Assembly: GCA_963829995.1 (NCBI GenBank)
Contig: CAWHKW010000022.1
Coordinates: 310,001 to 374,000, forward strand
From: JACCZX01 sp963829995
Lineage (GTDB): Bacteria; Pseudomonadota; Gammaproteobacteria; Burkholderiales; Burkholderiaceae_F
Direction of reading: 5' to 3'
Length of the DNA stretch: 64,000 bases
The notes beneath the pieces were generated by a model. That model worked only from the letters and a program-made list of their open reading frames with translations. It did no database searches and was not told the origin of the DNA. Position numbers and translations under genes: made by a program. Below are positions 31,836-40,395 of this stretch, piece after piece (positions within the stretch are counted from its first letter, which is position 1; every line of letters starts with the position of its first letter).

Positions 31836-33719
31836 TTGAACAACAACATGTTTGCGAAAGCCGCCATCTGGATGGTGATCGCTCTCGTCCTGTTCACGGT
31901 TTTCAAGCAGTTCGAAAGCCGCCAGAAACCGACCGAGAACGTCAGCTACACGCAGTTCATGGATCAGGCGAAAGCCGGCCAGATCAAGCGGGTCGACGTC
32001 CAGGGACGCAACCTCAACGTGACTCCGGTCGAAGGTAGCCGCTACACATTGACGTCGCCCGGCGATTTGTGGATGGTCGACGATCTGCGCAAGGCCGGTG
32101 TCCAGGTCTATGGAAAACCCGAGGAAGAACAGTCTCTGCTGACGACGATCTTTGTCTCGTGGTTCCCGATGCTGCTGCTGATTGGCGTGTGGATATTCTT
32201 CATGCGGCAGATGCAGGGTGGCGGCAGGGGCGGCGCGTTCTCATTCGGCAAGTCGCGCGCGCGGATGCTCGACGAGACCAACAACGCAATCACGTTTGCC
32301 GATGTGGCCGGCTGCGACGAAGCCAAGGAAGAAGTGCACGAGCTGGTCGAGTTTCTGCGCGATCCGTCCAAGTTTCAGAAGCTCGGCGGCAGGATCCCAC
32401 GCGGCGTCTTGATGGTCGGGTCGCCCGGCACCGGTAAGACGCTGCTGGCGAAGGCAATTGCCGGCGAAGCGAAGGTTCCATTTTTCTCGATCTCGGGCTC
32501 AGACTTCGTCGAGATGTTCGTCGGCGTCGGTGCGGCGCGAGTGCGCGACATGTTCGACCAGGCGAAGAAACACGCGCCGTGCATTATTTTCATCGATGAG
32601 ATCGATGCGGTCGGACGCCAGCGCGGCGCAGGGCTGGGCGGCGGGAATGATGAGCGCGAGCAGACACTGAATCAGATGCTGGTCGAAATGGACGGCTTCG
32701 AAACCGGTGTTGGCGTGATCGTCATCGCGGCGACCAACCGCCCGGACGTACTCGATCCGGCGCTGTTGCGTCCGGGTCGCTTCGATCGCCAGGTCGTGGT
32801 GCCGCTGCCCGATATCCGCGGGCGCGAGCAGATTTTGAATGTCCATATGCGCAAGGTGCCGATCGGCGCCGACGTGCGCGCGGACCTATTGGCGCGCGGC
32901 TCGCCGGGCTTTTCAGGGGCAGACTTGGCCAACCTGGTTAACGAAGCCGCGCTGTTCGCCGCACGGCGCAGCGCGCGCGTGGTCGAGATGGTCGACTTCG
33001 AAAAGGCCAAGGACAAGATCATGATGGGCGCCGAGCGCAAATCGATGGTCATGACCGAGGAAGAGCGCTTGAACACCGCGTACCACGAGTCGGGTCACAC
33101 GCTGGTGGCGAAGCTGATGCCGAAGTCCGATCCGGTGCACAAGGTGACGATCATTCCACGCGGGCGCGCACTCGGCGTAACGATGCAGTTGCCGGAGCAG
33201 GATCGCTATGCGTATGACCGGCAGTATCTGTTGAGCCGGATCGCGGTGCTGTTCGGCGGCCGGATTGCCGAAGAAGTCTTCATGAACCAGATGACGACCG
33301 GCGCCAGCAATGATTTCGAGCGCGCCACGGCAATGGCGCGCGACATGGTCACGCGCTACGGCATGAGCGATGTACTCGGCCCGATGGTGTACGCAGAAAA
33401 CGAAGGCGAGATCTTCCTCGGACGCTCGATCACCAAGACGACCAATGTTTCCGAAGAAACGATGCGCAAGGTCGATGCCGAAATCCGCCGCATCATCGAT
33501 GAGCAGTATGCAACCGCGCGCAAGCTAATCGAGGACAATCGCGACAAGATCGAAGCGATGGTCAAAGCGCTGCTCGAATGGGAAACGATCGATACCGAAC
33601 AAATCGACGACATCCTCGCCGGCCGCCCGCCGCGCCCGCCGAAATCGACCGGCTCGGTCCCGCCGGCCGGTGGTAAATCGGCCAGTGGCGGCGCCGAAGG
33701 CGTCGTGCAGCCCGCTTAG
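31836..33719 (+). CDS. ftsH: ATP-dependent zinc metalloprotease FtsH
   Basis: A 627-residue inner-membrane AAA+ protease. Two membrane helices (about residues 8-24 and 102-122) flank a periplasmic domain. The ATPase has Walker A GSPGTGKT, Walker B IIFIDEID and the second-region motif RPGRFDRQVVVPLPD; the zinc site HESGH is intact. The C-terminal extension is Pro/Gly-rich. It degrades misfolded membrane proteins and regulators such as LpxC. TTG at 31836 with GAGGAG upstream matches the MNNNMF start of relatives; ATG at 31848 is an alternative. Confidence 0.98.
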   Translation: MNNNMFAKAAIWMVIALVLFTVFKQFESRQKPTENVSYTQFMDQAKAGQIKRVDVQGRNLNVTPVEGSRYTLTSPGDLWMVDDLRKAGVQVYGKPEEEQSLLTTIFVSWFPMLLLIGVWIFFMRQMQGGGRGGAFSFGKSRARMLDETNNAITFADVAGCDEAKEEVHELVEFLRDPSKFQKLGGRIPRGVLMVGSPGTGKTLLAKAIAGEAKVPFFSISGSDFVEMFVGVGAARVRDMFDQAKKHAPCIIFIDEIDAVGRQRGAGLGGGNDEREQTLNQMLVEMDGFETGVGVIVIAATNRPDVLDPALLRPGRFDRQVVVPLPDIRGREQILNVHMRKVPIGADVRADLLARGSPGFSGADLANLVNEAALFAARRSARVVEMVDFEKAKDKIMMGAERKSMVMTEEERLNTAYHESGHTLVAKLMPKSDPVHKVTIIPRGRALGVTMQLPEQDRYAYDRQYLLSRIAVLFGGRIAEEVFMNQMTTGASNDFERATAMARDMVTRYGMSDVLGPMVYAENEGEIFLGRSITKTTNVSEETMRKVDAEIRRIIDEQYATARKLIEDNRDKIEAMVKALLEWETIDTEQIDDILAGRPPRPPKSTGSVPPAGGKSASGGAEGVVQPA

Positions 33720-33739
33720 TTGCAACGAAGCTCGTAAAG

Positions 33740-33764
33740 AAGGCCGGACGCTCCGGCCTTTTTT
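33740..33764 (+). terminator. Rho-independent terminator after ftsH
   Basis: AAGGCCGGA and TCCGGCCTT form a perfect 9-bp stem with a CGC loop, followed by TTTT. It lies 20 bases beyond the ftsH stop and separates ftsH from folP. Confidence 0.92.
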
Positions 33765-33778
33765 ATTGCGTTTCTAAA

Positions 33779-34657
33779 ATGCGATCAATGCACAACGGTG
33801 ACATCCACATCGAACAGCTGCCCACCTGGTCGGTGGCGGGGCGCGAGCTTGCGCTCGACCGCGTGTTGATCATGGGCATCGTCAACGTCACCCCGGATTC
33901 GTTTGCTGATGCCGGACGTCACTTCAACCATGCCGATGCCCTGGCACGCGCGCATCAACTGATCGATGAGGGCGCTGACATCCTCGACATCGGAGGCGAA
34001 TCAACGCGCCCGGGTGCGCCCGACGTGGCGCCGGACGAGGAAATCAGACGTGTCGTGCCGTTGCTCGAGGCGCTGGCGGCCAGCCCGATTCCATTGTCGG
34101 TGGATACCAGCAAGCCCGAGGTCATGCGCGCCGCGTTGGCAGCGGGTGCCGCGATCATCAATGACGTGCGAGCATTGCAGCAGCCCGGCGCGCTCGAGGC
34201 CGTGGCAGGCAGCGATTGCGGCGTTGTGCTGATGCACATGCAAGGCACCCCGCGCACGATGCAGCAAGCGCCTTACTATCGCGAAGTAACGCGAGAAGTG
34301 ACGCAGTTTTTGAGCGAAAGGGTCCAATGCGCGAGCACATACGGAATCGAGGCTCGGCGCATCGCAGTCGATCCCGGGTTCGGGTTCGGGAAGAGTGTCG
34401 AGCATAATTTCACGCTTCTGGCTGAGCTACCGGCACTGAAACGGATGCAACTTCCGATCGTAGTGGGGCTGTCGCGTAAGTCGATGCTCGGCGCAGCGAC
34501 CGGCCGCGCGGTGGGCGACCGCGCCGCCGCATCGGTCGCGGCGGCGCTGCTGGCAGCCGAGCGCGGCGCGAGCATCGTGCGTGTGCACGACGTTGCGGCG
34601 ACCCGCGATGCTTTGAGCGTGTGGAAAATGATCCGTAACGAAACGTACATGCGATGA
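33779..34657 (+). CDS. folP: Dihydropteroate synthase
   Basis: A 292-residue TIM-barrel enzyme joining p-aminobenzoate to the pterin pyrophosphate in folate synthesis, the sulfonamide target. It shows the family motifs MGIVNVTPDSF, DIGGESTRPGAP and DPGFGFGKSVEHN, with SRKSMLG near the C-terminus. It overlaps glmM by four bases (ATGA), the typical folP-glmM coupling. ATG at 33779 is the earliest start and 33788 (MHNGD) also fits. Confidence 0.97.
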   Translation: MRSMHNGDIHIEQLPTWSVAGRELALDRVLIMGIVNVTPDSFADAGRHFNHADALARAHQLIDEGADILDIGGESTRPGAPDVAPDEEIRRVVPLLEALAASPIPLSVDTSKPEVMRAALAAGAAIINDVRALQQPGALEAVAGSDCGVVLMHMQGTPRTMQQAPYYREVTREVTQFLSERVQCASTYGIEARRIAVDPGFGFGKSVEHNFTLLAELPALKRMQLPIVVGLSRKSMLGAATGRAVGDRAAASVAAALLAAERGASIVRVHDVAATRDALSVWKMIRNETYMR

Positions 34658-36012
34658 GCGCCAAGCGAAGATATTTCGGCACCGATGGTGTGCGCGGCAC
34701 GGTGGGCGCAGACCCGATCACGCCCGAGTTCGTTCTGCGGCTCGGTCAGGCCGCCGGCCGCGCACTGCTGACGGTTGCCCATCAATCCGGCGATCAGCGC
34801 CCCACGGTGTTGATCGGAAAAGACACGCGCATTTCGGGCTACATGCTCGAAGCTGCGCTGGAAGCGGGCCTTTCGAGCGCCGGTGTCGATGTCGTGCTGT
34901 GCGGTCCGTTGCCGACCCCAGGAGTGGCTTATCTGACGCGAGCGCTCCGGCTGGACGCCGGCATCGTGATCAGCGCATCGCACAACCCATATCCAGACAA
35001 TGGAATCAAGTTTTTCTCCGCGCTTGGCACCAAGCTGTCGGACGCTGTTGAAGAGCGCATCGAGGCCGAGCTCGAACAACCGTGGCACTGCGTCGATTCG
35101 AGGCTACTCGGTAAAGTCAGGCGACTCGATGACGCCGCCGGCCGCTACATCGAGTTTTGCAAGCGCACTTTTCCGAATGAAGCAGACCTGAAGGGTCTGA
35201 AGATCGTCGTCGATAGCGCGCATGGCGCCGCTTATCACGTCGCACCGCCGGTGTTTCACGAGCTAGGCGCTGAAGTCATCTCGCTGGGGGCCACGCCGAA
35301 CGGAATGAACATCAACGACGGCGTCGGAGCGGTGCACGCACAGCACCTGGCCGAGGCCGTGCGAAGCAGCGAAGCCGACTTTGGTATCGCGCTCGACGGC
35401 GACGCCGACCGGGTCGTGATCGCAGATGCCGACGGGCGCATCTATAACGGTGACGAGTTGCTGTACATCATTGTGCGCGATCGCATGCGTCACACCAATG
35501 TAAATGGCGTGGTCGGCACGCTGATGACGAATTACTCGCTGGAGCGCCGGCTGCGTGAGCTTGACATTCCGTTTGCGCGCGCCAAAGTCGGCGATCGTTA
35601 CGTGCTCGAGATGTTGCAGGAGAAAAACTGGCTCTATGGCGGCGAGGGGTCCGGGCACTTGCTGTGCCTCGATTGCCATACCACCGGCGACGGCATCGTC
35701 AGTGCATTGCAAGTGCTGTCCGCAGCGCGACGCCAGAGCAAGTCGCTTGCACAAATGACTGATGATCTGGTGTTGATGCCGCAAGCGCTGGTCAACGCGG
35801 CCGTGCAGCGCGGCTTCGAATGGCGCTCTCATACGGCGCTCGTTGCCGCGGTATCGGACGCCGAGCGCGAACTCAACGGCAGTGGCCGCGTGCTGATCCG
35901 GCCGTCAGGCACCGAGCCGGTGCTACGGGTAATGGTCGAAGCTTCCGAAGCCGAAATCGCTGAAGCGATGGCGCAGCGCCTCGCATCGATCGTCCGCCCC
36001 GCGCTTAACTGA
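34654..36012 (+). CDS. glmM: Phosphoglucosamine mutase
   Basis: A 452-residue alpha-D-phosphohexomutase converting glucosamine 6-phosphate to glucosamine 1-phosphate, a precursor of peptidoglycan and lipopolysaccharide. It starts MSAKRRYFGTDGVRG and has the phosphoserine loop ISASHNPYPDNGIK, the metal site DGDADR, the sugar-binding GEGSGH and the phosphate-binding RPSGTEPVLRV. Its start overlaps folP. Confidence 0.97.
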   Translation: MSAKRRYFGTDGVRGTVGADPITPEFVLRLGQAAGRALLTVAHQSGDQRPTVLIGKDTRISGYMLEAALEAGLSSAGVDVVLCGPLPTPGVAYLTRALRLDAGIVISASHNPYPDNGIKFFSALGTKLSDAVEERIEAELEQPWHCVDSRLLGKVRRLDDAAGRYIEFCKRTFPNEADLKGLKIVVDSAHGAAYHVAPPVFHELGAEVISLGATPNGMNINDGVGAVHAQHLAEAVRSSEADFGIALDGDADRVVIADADGRIYNGDELLYIIVRDRMRHTNVNGVVGTLMTNYSLERRLRELDIPFARAKVGDRYVLEMLQEKNWLYGGEGSGHLLCLDCHTTGDGIVSALQVLSAARRQSKSLAQMTDDLVLMPQALVNAAVQRGFEWRSHTALVAAVSDAERELNGSGRVLIRPSGTEPVLRVMVEASEAEIAEAMAQRLASIVRPALN

Positions 36013-36029
36013 AGGAAGCCGCGAGCTGC

Positions 36030-36074
36030 GCGTCCAGTCGGTGGACGCGTACACCCGTCAGAAGGCTGACGGGT
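36030..36074 (+). terminator. Two tandem hairpins after glmM
   Basis: GCGTCCA/TGGACGC (36030-36048) and a perfect 9-bp ACCCGTCAG/CTGACGGGT stem (36053-36074) follow the glmM stop. They separate the folP-glmM unit from the arsenic operon. There is no long U-run, so termination strength is uncertain. Confidence 0.55.
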
Positions 36075-36125
36075 GACGGTAAACACACCCTTGGCTAGGA
36101 CATATGTCACTTGACATTACCTGAC

Positions 36126-36145
36126 ATTTCGATGATTATTGAAAT
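36126..36145 (+). promoter_or_regulatory. Candidate ArsR operator before arsR
   Basis: ATTTC and GAAAT form an inverted repeat with a 10-base AT-rich centre, ending at the arsR start codon. Just upstream are two nearby TGACATT copies (36112-36118 and about 36122-36128) that may contribute. ArsR proteins bind short AT-rich inverted repeats overlapping their own promoter; the exact site here is inferred. Confidence 0.45.
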
Positions 36146-36511
36146 ATGAAAACGACAGACGCGGTCCGCGCCCTCGCTGCGCTCTCCCAGGACACTCGCT
36201 TGGACGTCTTTCGGCTTCTGGTCCAGCAGGGTGCCAGCGGGCTGGCTGCAGGCGAGATCGCCGAAGAGTTGGGCGTTTCCCCCGCAACGCTGTCGTTTCA
36301 CCTGAAGGAGCTCTCGCACGTGAAGCTGGTCACCGCCCGTCAGGATGGGCGGTTCGTTTTTTACGCAGCCAATTTTGCGGCGATGAATCGTCTGCTCGAA
36401 TTTCTGACTGCGAACTGCTGTGTGGTGGACGCCGCCACGTGCGGAACCGCCGCGCTGGCGTGCACTCCCGCTTCAAACGCCCGTAAATCAATTAGAAAGG
36501 TAAAAGCATGA
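36146..36511 (+). CDS. arsR: ArsR-family arsenic-responsive repressor
   Basis: A 121-residue winged-helix repressor. The DNA-recognition region is AEELGVSPATLSFHLKELSH, and DGRFVFYAA forms the wing. A vicinal Cys pair with a third cysteine (Cys91, Cys92 and Cys99, in NCCVVDAATC) sits after the DNA-binding fold. This placement resembles the As(III)-binding cysteines of the C-terminal type of ArsR, not the alpha-3 CxC type. It heads the operon and its stop overlaps the arsI start by four bases. Confidence 0.88.
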   Translation: MKTTDAVRALAALSQDTRLDVFRLLVQQGASGLAAGEIAEELGVSPATLSFHLKELSHVKLVTARQDGRFVFYAANFAAMNRLLEFLTANCCVVDAATCGTAALACTPASNARKSIRKVKA

Positions 36512-36999
36512 AACGCTTTCACGTACACGTTGCGGTCAAGGATCTCGAATCGAGCATCCGCTTCTACTCAGCCCTATTTGGCGCCGAGCCGACCGTGAGC
36601 AAGTCCGACTACGCGAAGTGGATGGTCGACGATCCCCGCATCAATTTCGCGATTTCGCAACGCGGAGAGCACATTGGCGTCAATCATCTGGGGCTGCAGG
36701 TCGATTCCGACGAGGAGTTGGAAGCGCTACGCGGCCAGGCCGAGTCGGCTGATCTGTCCGCTTCCGCGCAGAGCGGAACTTGCTGCTACGCGCGTTCCAA
36801 CAAGTATTGGTACACCGATCCACAGGGCGTGGCGTGGGAGACCTATCACACGCTGGCGCAGGTCGAATTCTTCGGCAGCGACAACAACACGGCTTCGCGT
36901 TCCGCTCCCGCAAGCGACTCACAGCCAGCATGCTGTGCGCCGGTCCGCGTATCTGGGACATCAAAAGTCGAGCGTGCAAGTGCCTCGTGTTGCAGATAA
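36508..36999 (+). CDS. arsI: ArsI/CadI-type dioxygenase, putative C-As lyase
   Basis: A 163-residue vicinal-oxygen-chelate protein starting MKRFHVHVAVKDLESSI. The features expected of ArsI are visible: metal ligands His5 or His7, His60 (VNHLGL) and Glu111 (WETYH), and the adjacent pair Cys92-Cys93 that binds trivalent organoarsenicals. Further Cys pairs lie at the C-terminus (PACCAP, SASCCR). ArsI cleaves the carbon-arsenic bond of methylarsenite, releasing As(III). CadI-like cadmium proteins are the alternative, but position in an arsenic operon supports ArsI. Translation is coupled to arsR. Confidence 0.83.
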   Translation: MKRFHVHVAVKDLESSIRFYSALFGAEPTVSKSDYAKWMVDDPRINFAISQRGEHIGVNHLGLQVDSDEELEALRGQAESADLSASAQSGTCCYARSNKYWYTDPQGVAWETYHTLAQVEFFGSDNNTASRSAPASDSQPACCAPVRVSGTSKVERASASCCR

Positions 37000-37509
37000 G
37001 TGAGCGATGCTGTGAGCGCGCAACCCAAGCACGTTCTCTTTCTTTGCACCGGCAACTCGGCGCGTTCGATCATCGGTGAGGCATTGCTGAATGCGAGGGC
37101 GAAGGATCGAGCTTTTATCGGACACAGCGCAGGCAGTCACCCTGCGGGGCACGTCAACCCGCTAACGATCGAGCTGCTGCGGAAAAGCCATTTACCGACC
37201 GATGGCCTGCGCAGCAAAAGCTGGGACGAATTTGCGCGGCCCGATTCACCGAAGCTCGACTTCGTCTTTACCGTATGCGACAGCGCGGCCGGCGAAACGT
37301 GTCCGTTGTGGCCGGGCCAACCTGTGACGGCGCATTGGGGAGTCGAAGACCCGGCCGCCGTCGAAGGCGATGAGGAAACCAAGCGCAATGCATTCTTGCG
37401 TGCGTTCACAACGCTGCAGCGTCGTCTGGACCTCTTCCTCGCCCTACCGCTCGACAAAATCGAGAAGCTCGCGCTCAAGCAGCGCCTCGACGCGATCGGC
37501 AAGAGTTGA
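37000..37509 (+). CDS. arsC: Arsenate reductase, low-molecular-weight phosphatase type
   Basis: A 169-residue protein with the phosphatase loop CTGNSAR (HVLFLCTGNSARSIIGEAL) and the later cysteine segments VCDSAAGETCPLWPG that relay the disulfide. It reduces As(V) to As(III) using thioredoxin or similar thiols. GTG at 37000 follows the arsI stop directly. Its four-base overlap with the next gene supports one operon. Confidence 0.86.
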   Translation: MSDAVSAQPKHVLFLCTGNSARSIIGEALLNARAKDRAFIGHSAGSHPAGHVNPLTIELLRKSHLPTDGLRSKSWDEFARPDSPKLDFVFTVCDSAAGETCPLWPGQPVTAHWGVEDPAAVEGDEETKRNAFLRAFTTLQRRLDLFLALPLDKIEKLALKQRLDAIGKS

Positions 37510-38192
37510 CTGACCGTTTTTCCGCCGCGCAGCGACTGGCGGCCGAAGCGCTCGGGGCGGCGCTGCTGCTCGCCGCTGTTGTTGGCTCAGGGATCATGGG
37601 TGAGCGTCTGGCAGGCGGCAATGTCGCCATCGCGCTGTTGGCTAACACGGCGGCTACGGGGGCGATGCTGTTCGTTCTGATCACGATCTTCGGCCCGGTC
37701 AGCGGGGCGCACCTGAATCCGGCCGTGAGCGTAGTTGCGGCGCTTCAACGCAACATCTCGTGGTCGGTGTGCGTGGCCTACATTGCCGCGCAGGCAGTGG
37801 GTGCATTAGGGGGCGCCGCCGCGGCGCACCTGATGTTCGAAATGCCGATCGTCCAGGTATCGTTGAAGCAGCGCTTCGGCGCCGCGCAACTGTTCAGCGA
37901 ATTCATTGCGACCTTCGGTTTGATTGCGTGCATTCTCGCGACAGCTCGATTCGCGCCCTCGCGGACAGCGGCGGTGGTCGCCAGTTACATCGCGGCGGCC
38001 TACTGGTTCACTGCGTCGACGTCGTTCGCCAACCCGGCGGTCACCCTGGCGCGCTCGGTCAGCGACACTTTTGCCGGCATCCGCCCAGTCGATGCACCGG
38101 CCTTCATCGTGGCCCAGCTAAGCGGCGCACTGGCGGCGATGCTCGTTGTGTCCTGGCTGCTTTCGACTCGAGATCGTCCGAATCGTCCTTAA
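37506..38192 (+). CDS. aqpS: MIP-family channel of the arsenic operon (AqpS-like)
   Basis: A 228-residue aquaporin-fold channel with six hydrophobic segments. Both pore motifs are present: HLNPAVSV in the first half and FANPAVTLAR in the second, with the selectivity-filter arginine after the second NPA. In arsenic operons that lack an ArsB/Acr3 pump, AqpS lets As(III) made by ArsC leave down its gradient, and no pump is seen here. The likely start is TTG at 37506, overlapping arsC. Substrate choice is inferred from neighbours; water/glycerol channels are the alternative. Confidence 0.8.
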   Translation: MTDRFSAAQRLAAEALGAALLLAAVVGSGIMGERLAGGNVAIALLANTAATGAMLFVLITIFGPVSGAHLNPAVSVVAALQRNISWSVCVAYIAAQAVGALGGAAAAHLMFEMPIVQVSLKQRFGAAQLFSEFIATFGLIACILATARFAPSRTAAVVASYIAAAYWFTASTSFANPAVTLARSVSDTFAGIRPVDAPAFIVAQLSGALAAMLVVSWLLSTRDRPNRP

Positions 38193-38211
38193 GCGCCTCT
38201 AAACACGGAGG

Positions 38212-38229
38212 CTGTCACCGCTCTGTCAC
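38212..38229 (+). promoter_or_regulatory. Pho box upstream of pstS
   Basis: Two CTGTCAC repeats spaced exactly 11 bases apart (38212-38218 and 38223-38229), the arrangement bound by PhoB, lie about 60 bases before the pstS start. This predicts induction of the pst operon by phosphate limitation via PhoBR, both encoded downstream. Confidence 0.88.
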
Positions 38230-38290
38230 ACACGGTTTCTAGACTGCCGATCTTTGGGCATGGCCCGGTCGCTTTCGTGTGAGGTATTCA

Positions 38291-39325
38291 ATGAGAGTTT
38301 CGTTATTCAAGTCGTTGGTTGCGGGTGTTGCGCTGGCCGGAACGTTTTCCATTGCGTCCGCGCAGGAAGTGACGGGCGCTGGTGCATCGTTTCCGGCGCC
38401 GGTGTATGCCAAGTGGGCCGATGCCTACAACAAGGCGACTGGCGTGCGCATCAACTACCAATCGGTGGGATCGGGCGCTGGCATGCGGCAGATCCGCGGC
38501 AAGACGGTGGACTTCGGCGCGTCGGATGCGCCGCTGTCGGACGCTGAGCTCGCCAAGGATGGGCTGATCCAGTTTCCGACCGTCATCGGAGGCGTCGTAC
38601 CTGTGGTCAATATCAAGGGCATCACGCCGGGACAGCTGAAGCTGACCGGGCAGCTGCTCGGTGACATTTACCTCGGCAAGGTGACGAAGTGGACCGATCC
38701 TGCGATCGCAGCGATAAATCCTGGCGTGCCGCTGCCGGATTCGGCCATTGCAGTGGTACGACGCGCGGACGGTTCAGGAACCAGCTTTCTGTTTACGAAC
38801 TACCTTTCGAAGGTGAATCCGGACTGGAAAGCGAAAGTCGGTGAAGGCACCGCGGTAAATTGGCCCGCAGGCGCCGGTGGCAAGGGCAACGAAGGCGTGT
38901 CGGCATTCGTGCAGCGCTTGCCGAATTCAATCGGCTACGTCGAGTATGCATACGCAAAGCAGAACAAGATGTCGCACGTTCAGATGCGCAATTCGGCTGG
39001 GAACTTCGTGGCGCCGAGCGATGCAAGCTTCAAATCCGCGGCCGCTGGGGCGGAGTGGTCGAAGACTTTCAACCAGGTGCTGACCGAGCAGCCTGGCAAG
39101 GACGCGTGGCCGATCACCGGAGCCACGTTCATCATGATGCACATCAAGCAGGACAAACCACAGCAGGCGGCGGCCGCGCTTAAGTTCTTCGATTGGGCTT
39201 ATACGAACGGCGACCAAATGGCCGACGAGCTCGATTACGTGCCGATGCCGGACAACGTGGAAGGGATTGTCCGCGCGCAATGGCGCAAGATCACCGACGA
39301 GTCAGGTAAGTCGGTCGTTAAGTAA
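38291..39325 (+). CDS. pstS: Phosphate ABC transporter substrate-binding protein
   Basis: A 344-residue periplasmic phosphate-binding protein with a signal peptide ending SIASAQE. The phosphate-site residues lie in GAGASFPAPVYAKW, YQSVGSGAGMRQI, FGASDAPLSDAEL and RADGSGTSFLFTNYLSK. It captures phosphate and is also a route for arsenate in many bacteria. ATG at 38291 gives a normal signal peptide; a GTG at 38279 would add four residues. Confidence 0.97.
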   Translation: MRVSLFKSLVAGVALAGTFSIASAQEVTGAGASFPAPVYAKWADAYNKATGVRINYQSVGSGAGMRQIRGKTVDFGASDAPLSDAELAKDGLIQFPTVIGGVVPVVNIKGITPGQLKLTGQLLGDIYLGKVTKWTDPAIAAINPGVPLPDSAIAVVRRADGSGTSFLFTNYLSKVNPDWKAKVGEGTAVNWPAGAGGKGNEGVSAFVQRLPNSIGYVEYAYAKQNKMSHVQMRNSAGNFVAPSDASFKSAAAGAEWSKTFNQVLTEQPGKDAWPITGATFIMMHIKQDKPQQAAAALKFFDWAYTNGDQMADELDYVPMPDNVEGIVRAQWRKITDESGKSVVK

Positions 39326-39390
39326 GTACTAAGCGTTGCCGGCGCCGTCGTGTGGCGGCACCAGCGGTGCTATCCCAGTCCGGCGCTACG

Positions 39391-40395
39391 ATGAGCACCA
39401 CTGCAACGACCGAGCTGCTGCCCGATGTGCTGCAGCCGCGAGAACTGCCCTCCGTGCGCCCCTCTGGACGATTCGGTGACGTTGTCTTCGCCAATGTGAC
39501 CCGCCTGGCGGCGGTGATCACGTTGTCGCTGCTGGTCGCCATCATCGTCTCCTTGCTGATTGGCGCCTGGCCGTCGATCCGCGAATTCGGGCTGCCATTT
39601 TTGTGGACCGCCGAGTGGGATCCGGTGCAGAACAAGTTCGGCGGCCTGGTGATGATCTACGGCACGATCGCCACCTCGATCATCGCGCTGATCATTGCGG
39701 TCCCCGTCAGTTTCGGAATTGCCCTGTTTCTGACTGAGCTTTCGCCGAGGTGGCTCAAGCGCCCGCTGGGAACCGCAATTGAATTGCTCGCGGCGATTCC
39801 GTCGATCGTTTACGGGATGTGGGGGCTGTTCGTGTTTGCGCCGATCCTCGCGCAGTTCGTGCAGCAACCATTACAGGCTGCATTCGGAAGTGCGCCGCTT
39901 GTCAGCGGCCTTGTGTCCGGCCCACCGGTCGGTATCGGCATATTGTCGGCCGGCATCATCCTCGCGATCATGATCATTCCGTTTATCGCAGCCGTCATGC
40001 GCGACGTATTCGAGGTGACGCCGGCGCTGCTGAAGGAGTCGGCCTATGGCCTCGGTTCGACAACGTGGGAAGTCGTTTGGAAGGTGGTATTGCCATTCAC
40101 CAAGGCCGGGGTGATCGGCGGGATCATGCTCGGGCTCGGGCGCGCGATCGGCGAGACGATGGCCGTGACGTTCGTGATCGGCAACTTCAATCAGCTAGAC
40201 ACGTTATCCCTGTTTGAAGCCGCCAATTCGATCACATCTGCGCTTGCGAACGAGTTCGCGGAGGCGAGTCCCGGTCTGCATGAAGCTTCGCTGATCTACC
40301 TCGGACTGATCCTGTTCTTCATCACGTTTGTCGTGCTTTCGTTATCCAAACTGTTGTTGCTGCAAATGCGCCGCAAAGAGGGCACCCGAACATGA
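39391..40395 (+). CDS. pstC: Phosphate ABC transporter permease PstC
   Basis: A 334-residue inner-membrane subunit with about six hydrophobic segments. The EAA-type loop with LKESAYGLGSTTWEVVWKVV is present, followed by LGRAIGETMAVTFVIGN, the PstC signature. ATG at 39391 (MSTTATTELLPD) is chosen; a GTG at 39352 lies upstream. Its stop overlaps the pstA start (ATGA). Confidence 0.96.
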   Translation: MSTTATTELLPDVLQPRELPSVRPSGRFGDVVFANVTRLAAVITLSLLVAIIVSLLIGAWPSIREFGLPFLWTAEWDPVQNKFGGLVMIYGTIATSIIALIIAVPVSFGIALFLTELSPRWLKRPLGTAIELLAAIPSIVYGMWGLFVFAPILAQFVQQPLQAAFGSAPLVSGLVSGPPVGIGILSAGIILAIMIIPFIAAVMRDVFEVTPALLKESAYGLGSTTWEVVWKVVLPFTKAGVIGGIMLGLGRAIGETMAVTFVIGNFNQLDTLSLFEAANSITSALANEFAEASPGLHEASLIYLGLILFFITFVVLSLSKLLLLQMRRKEGTRT

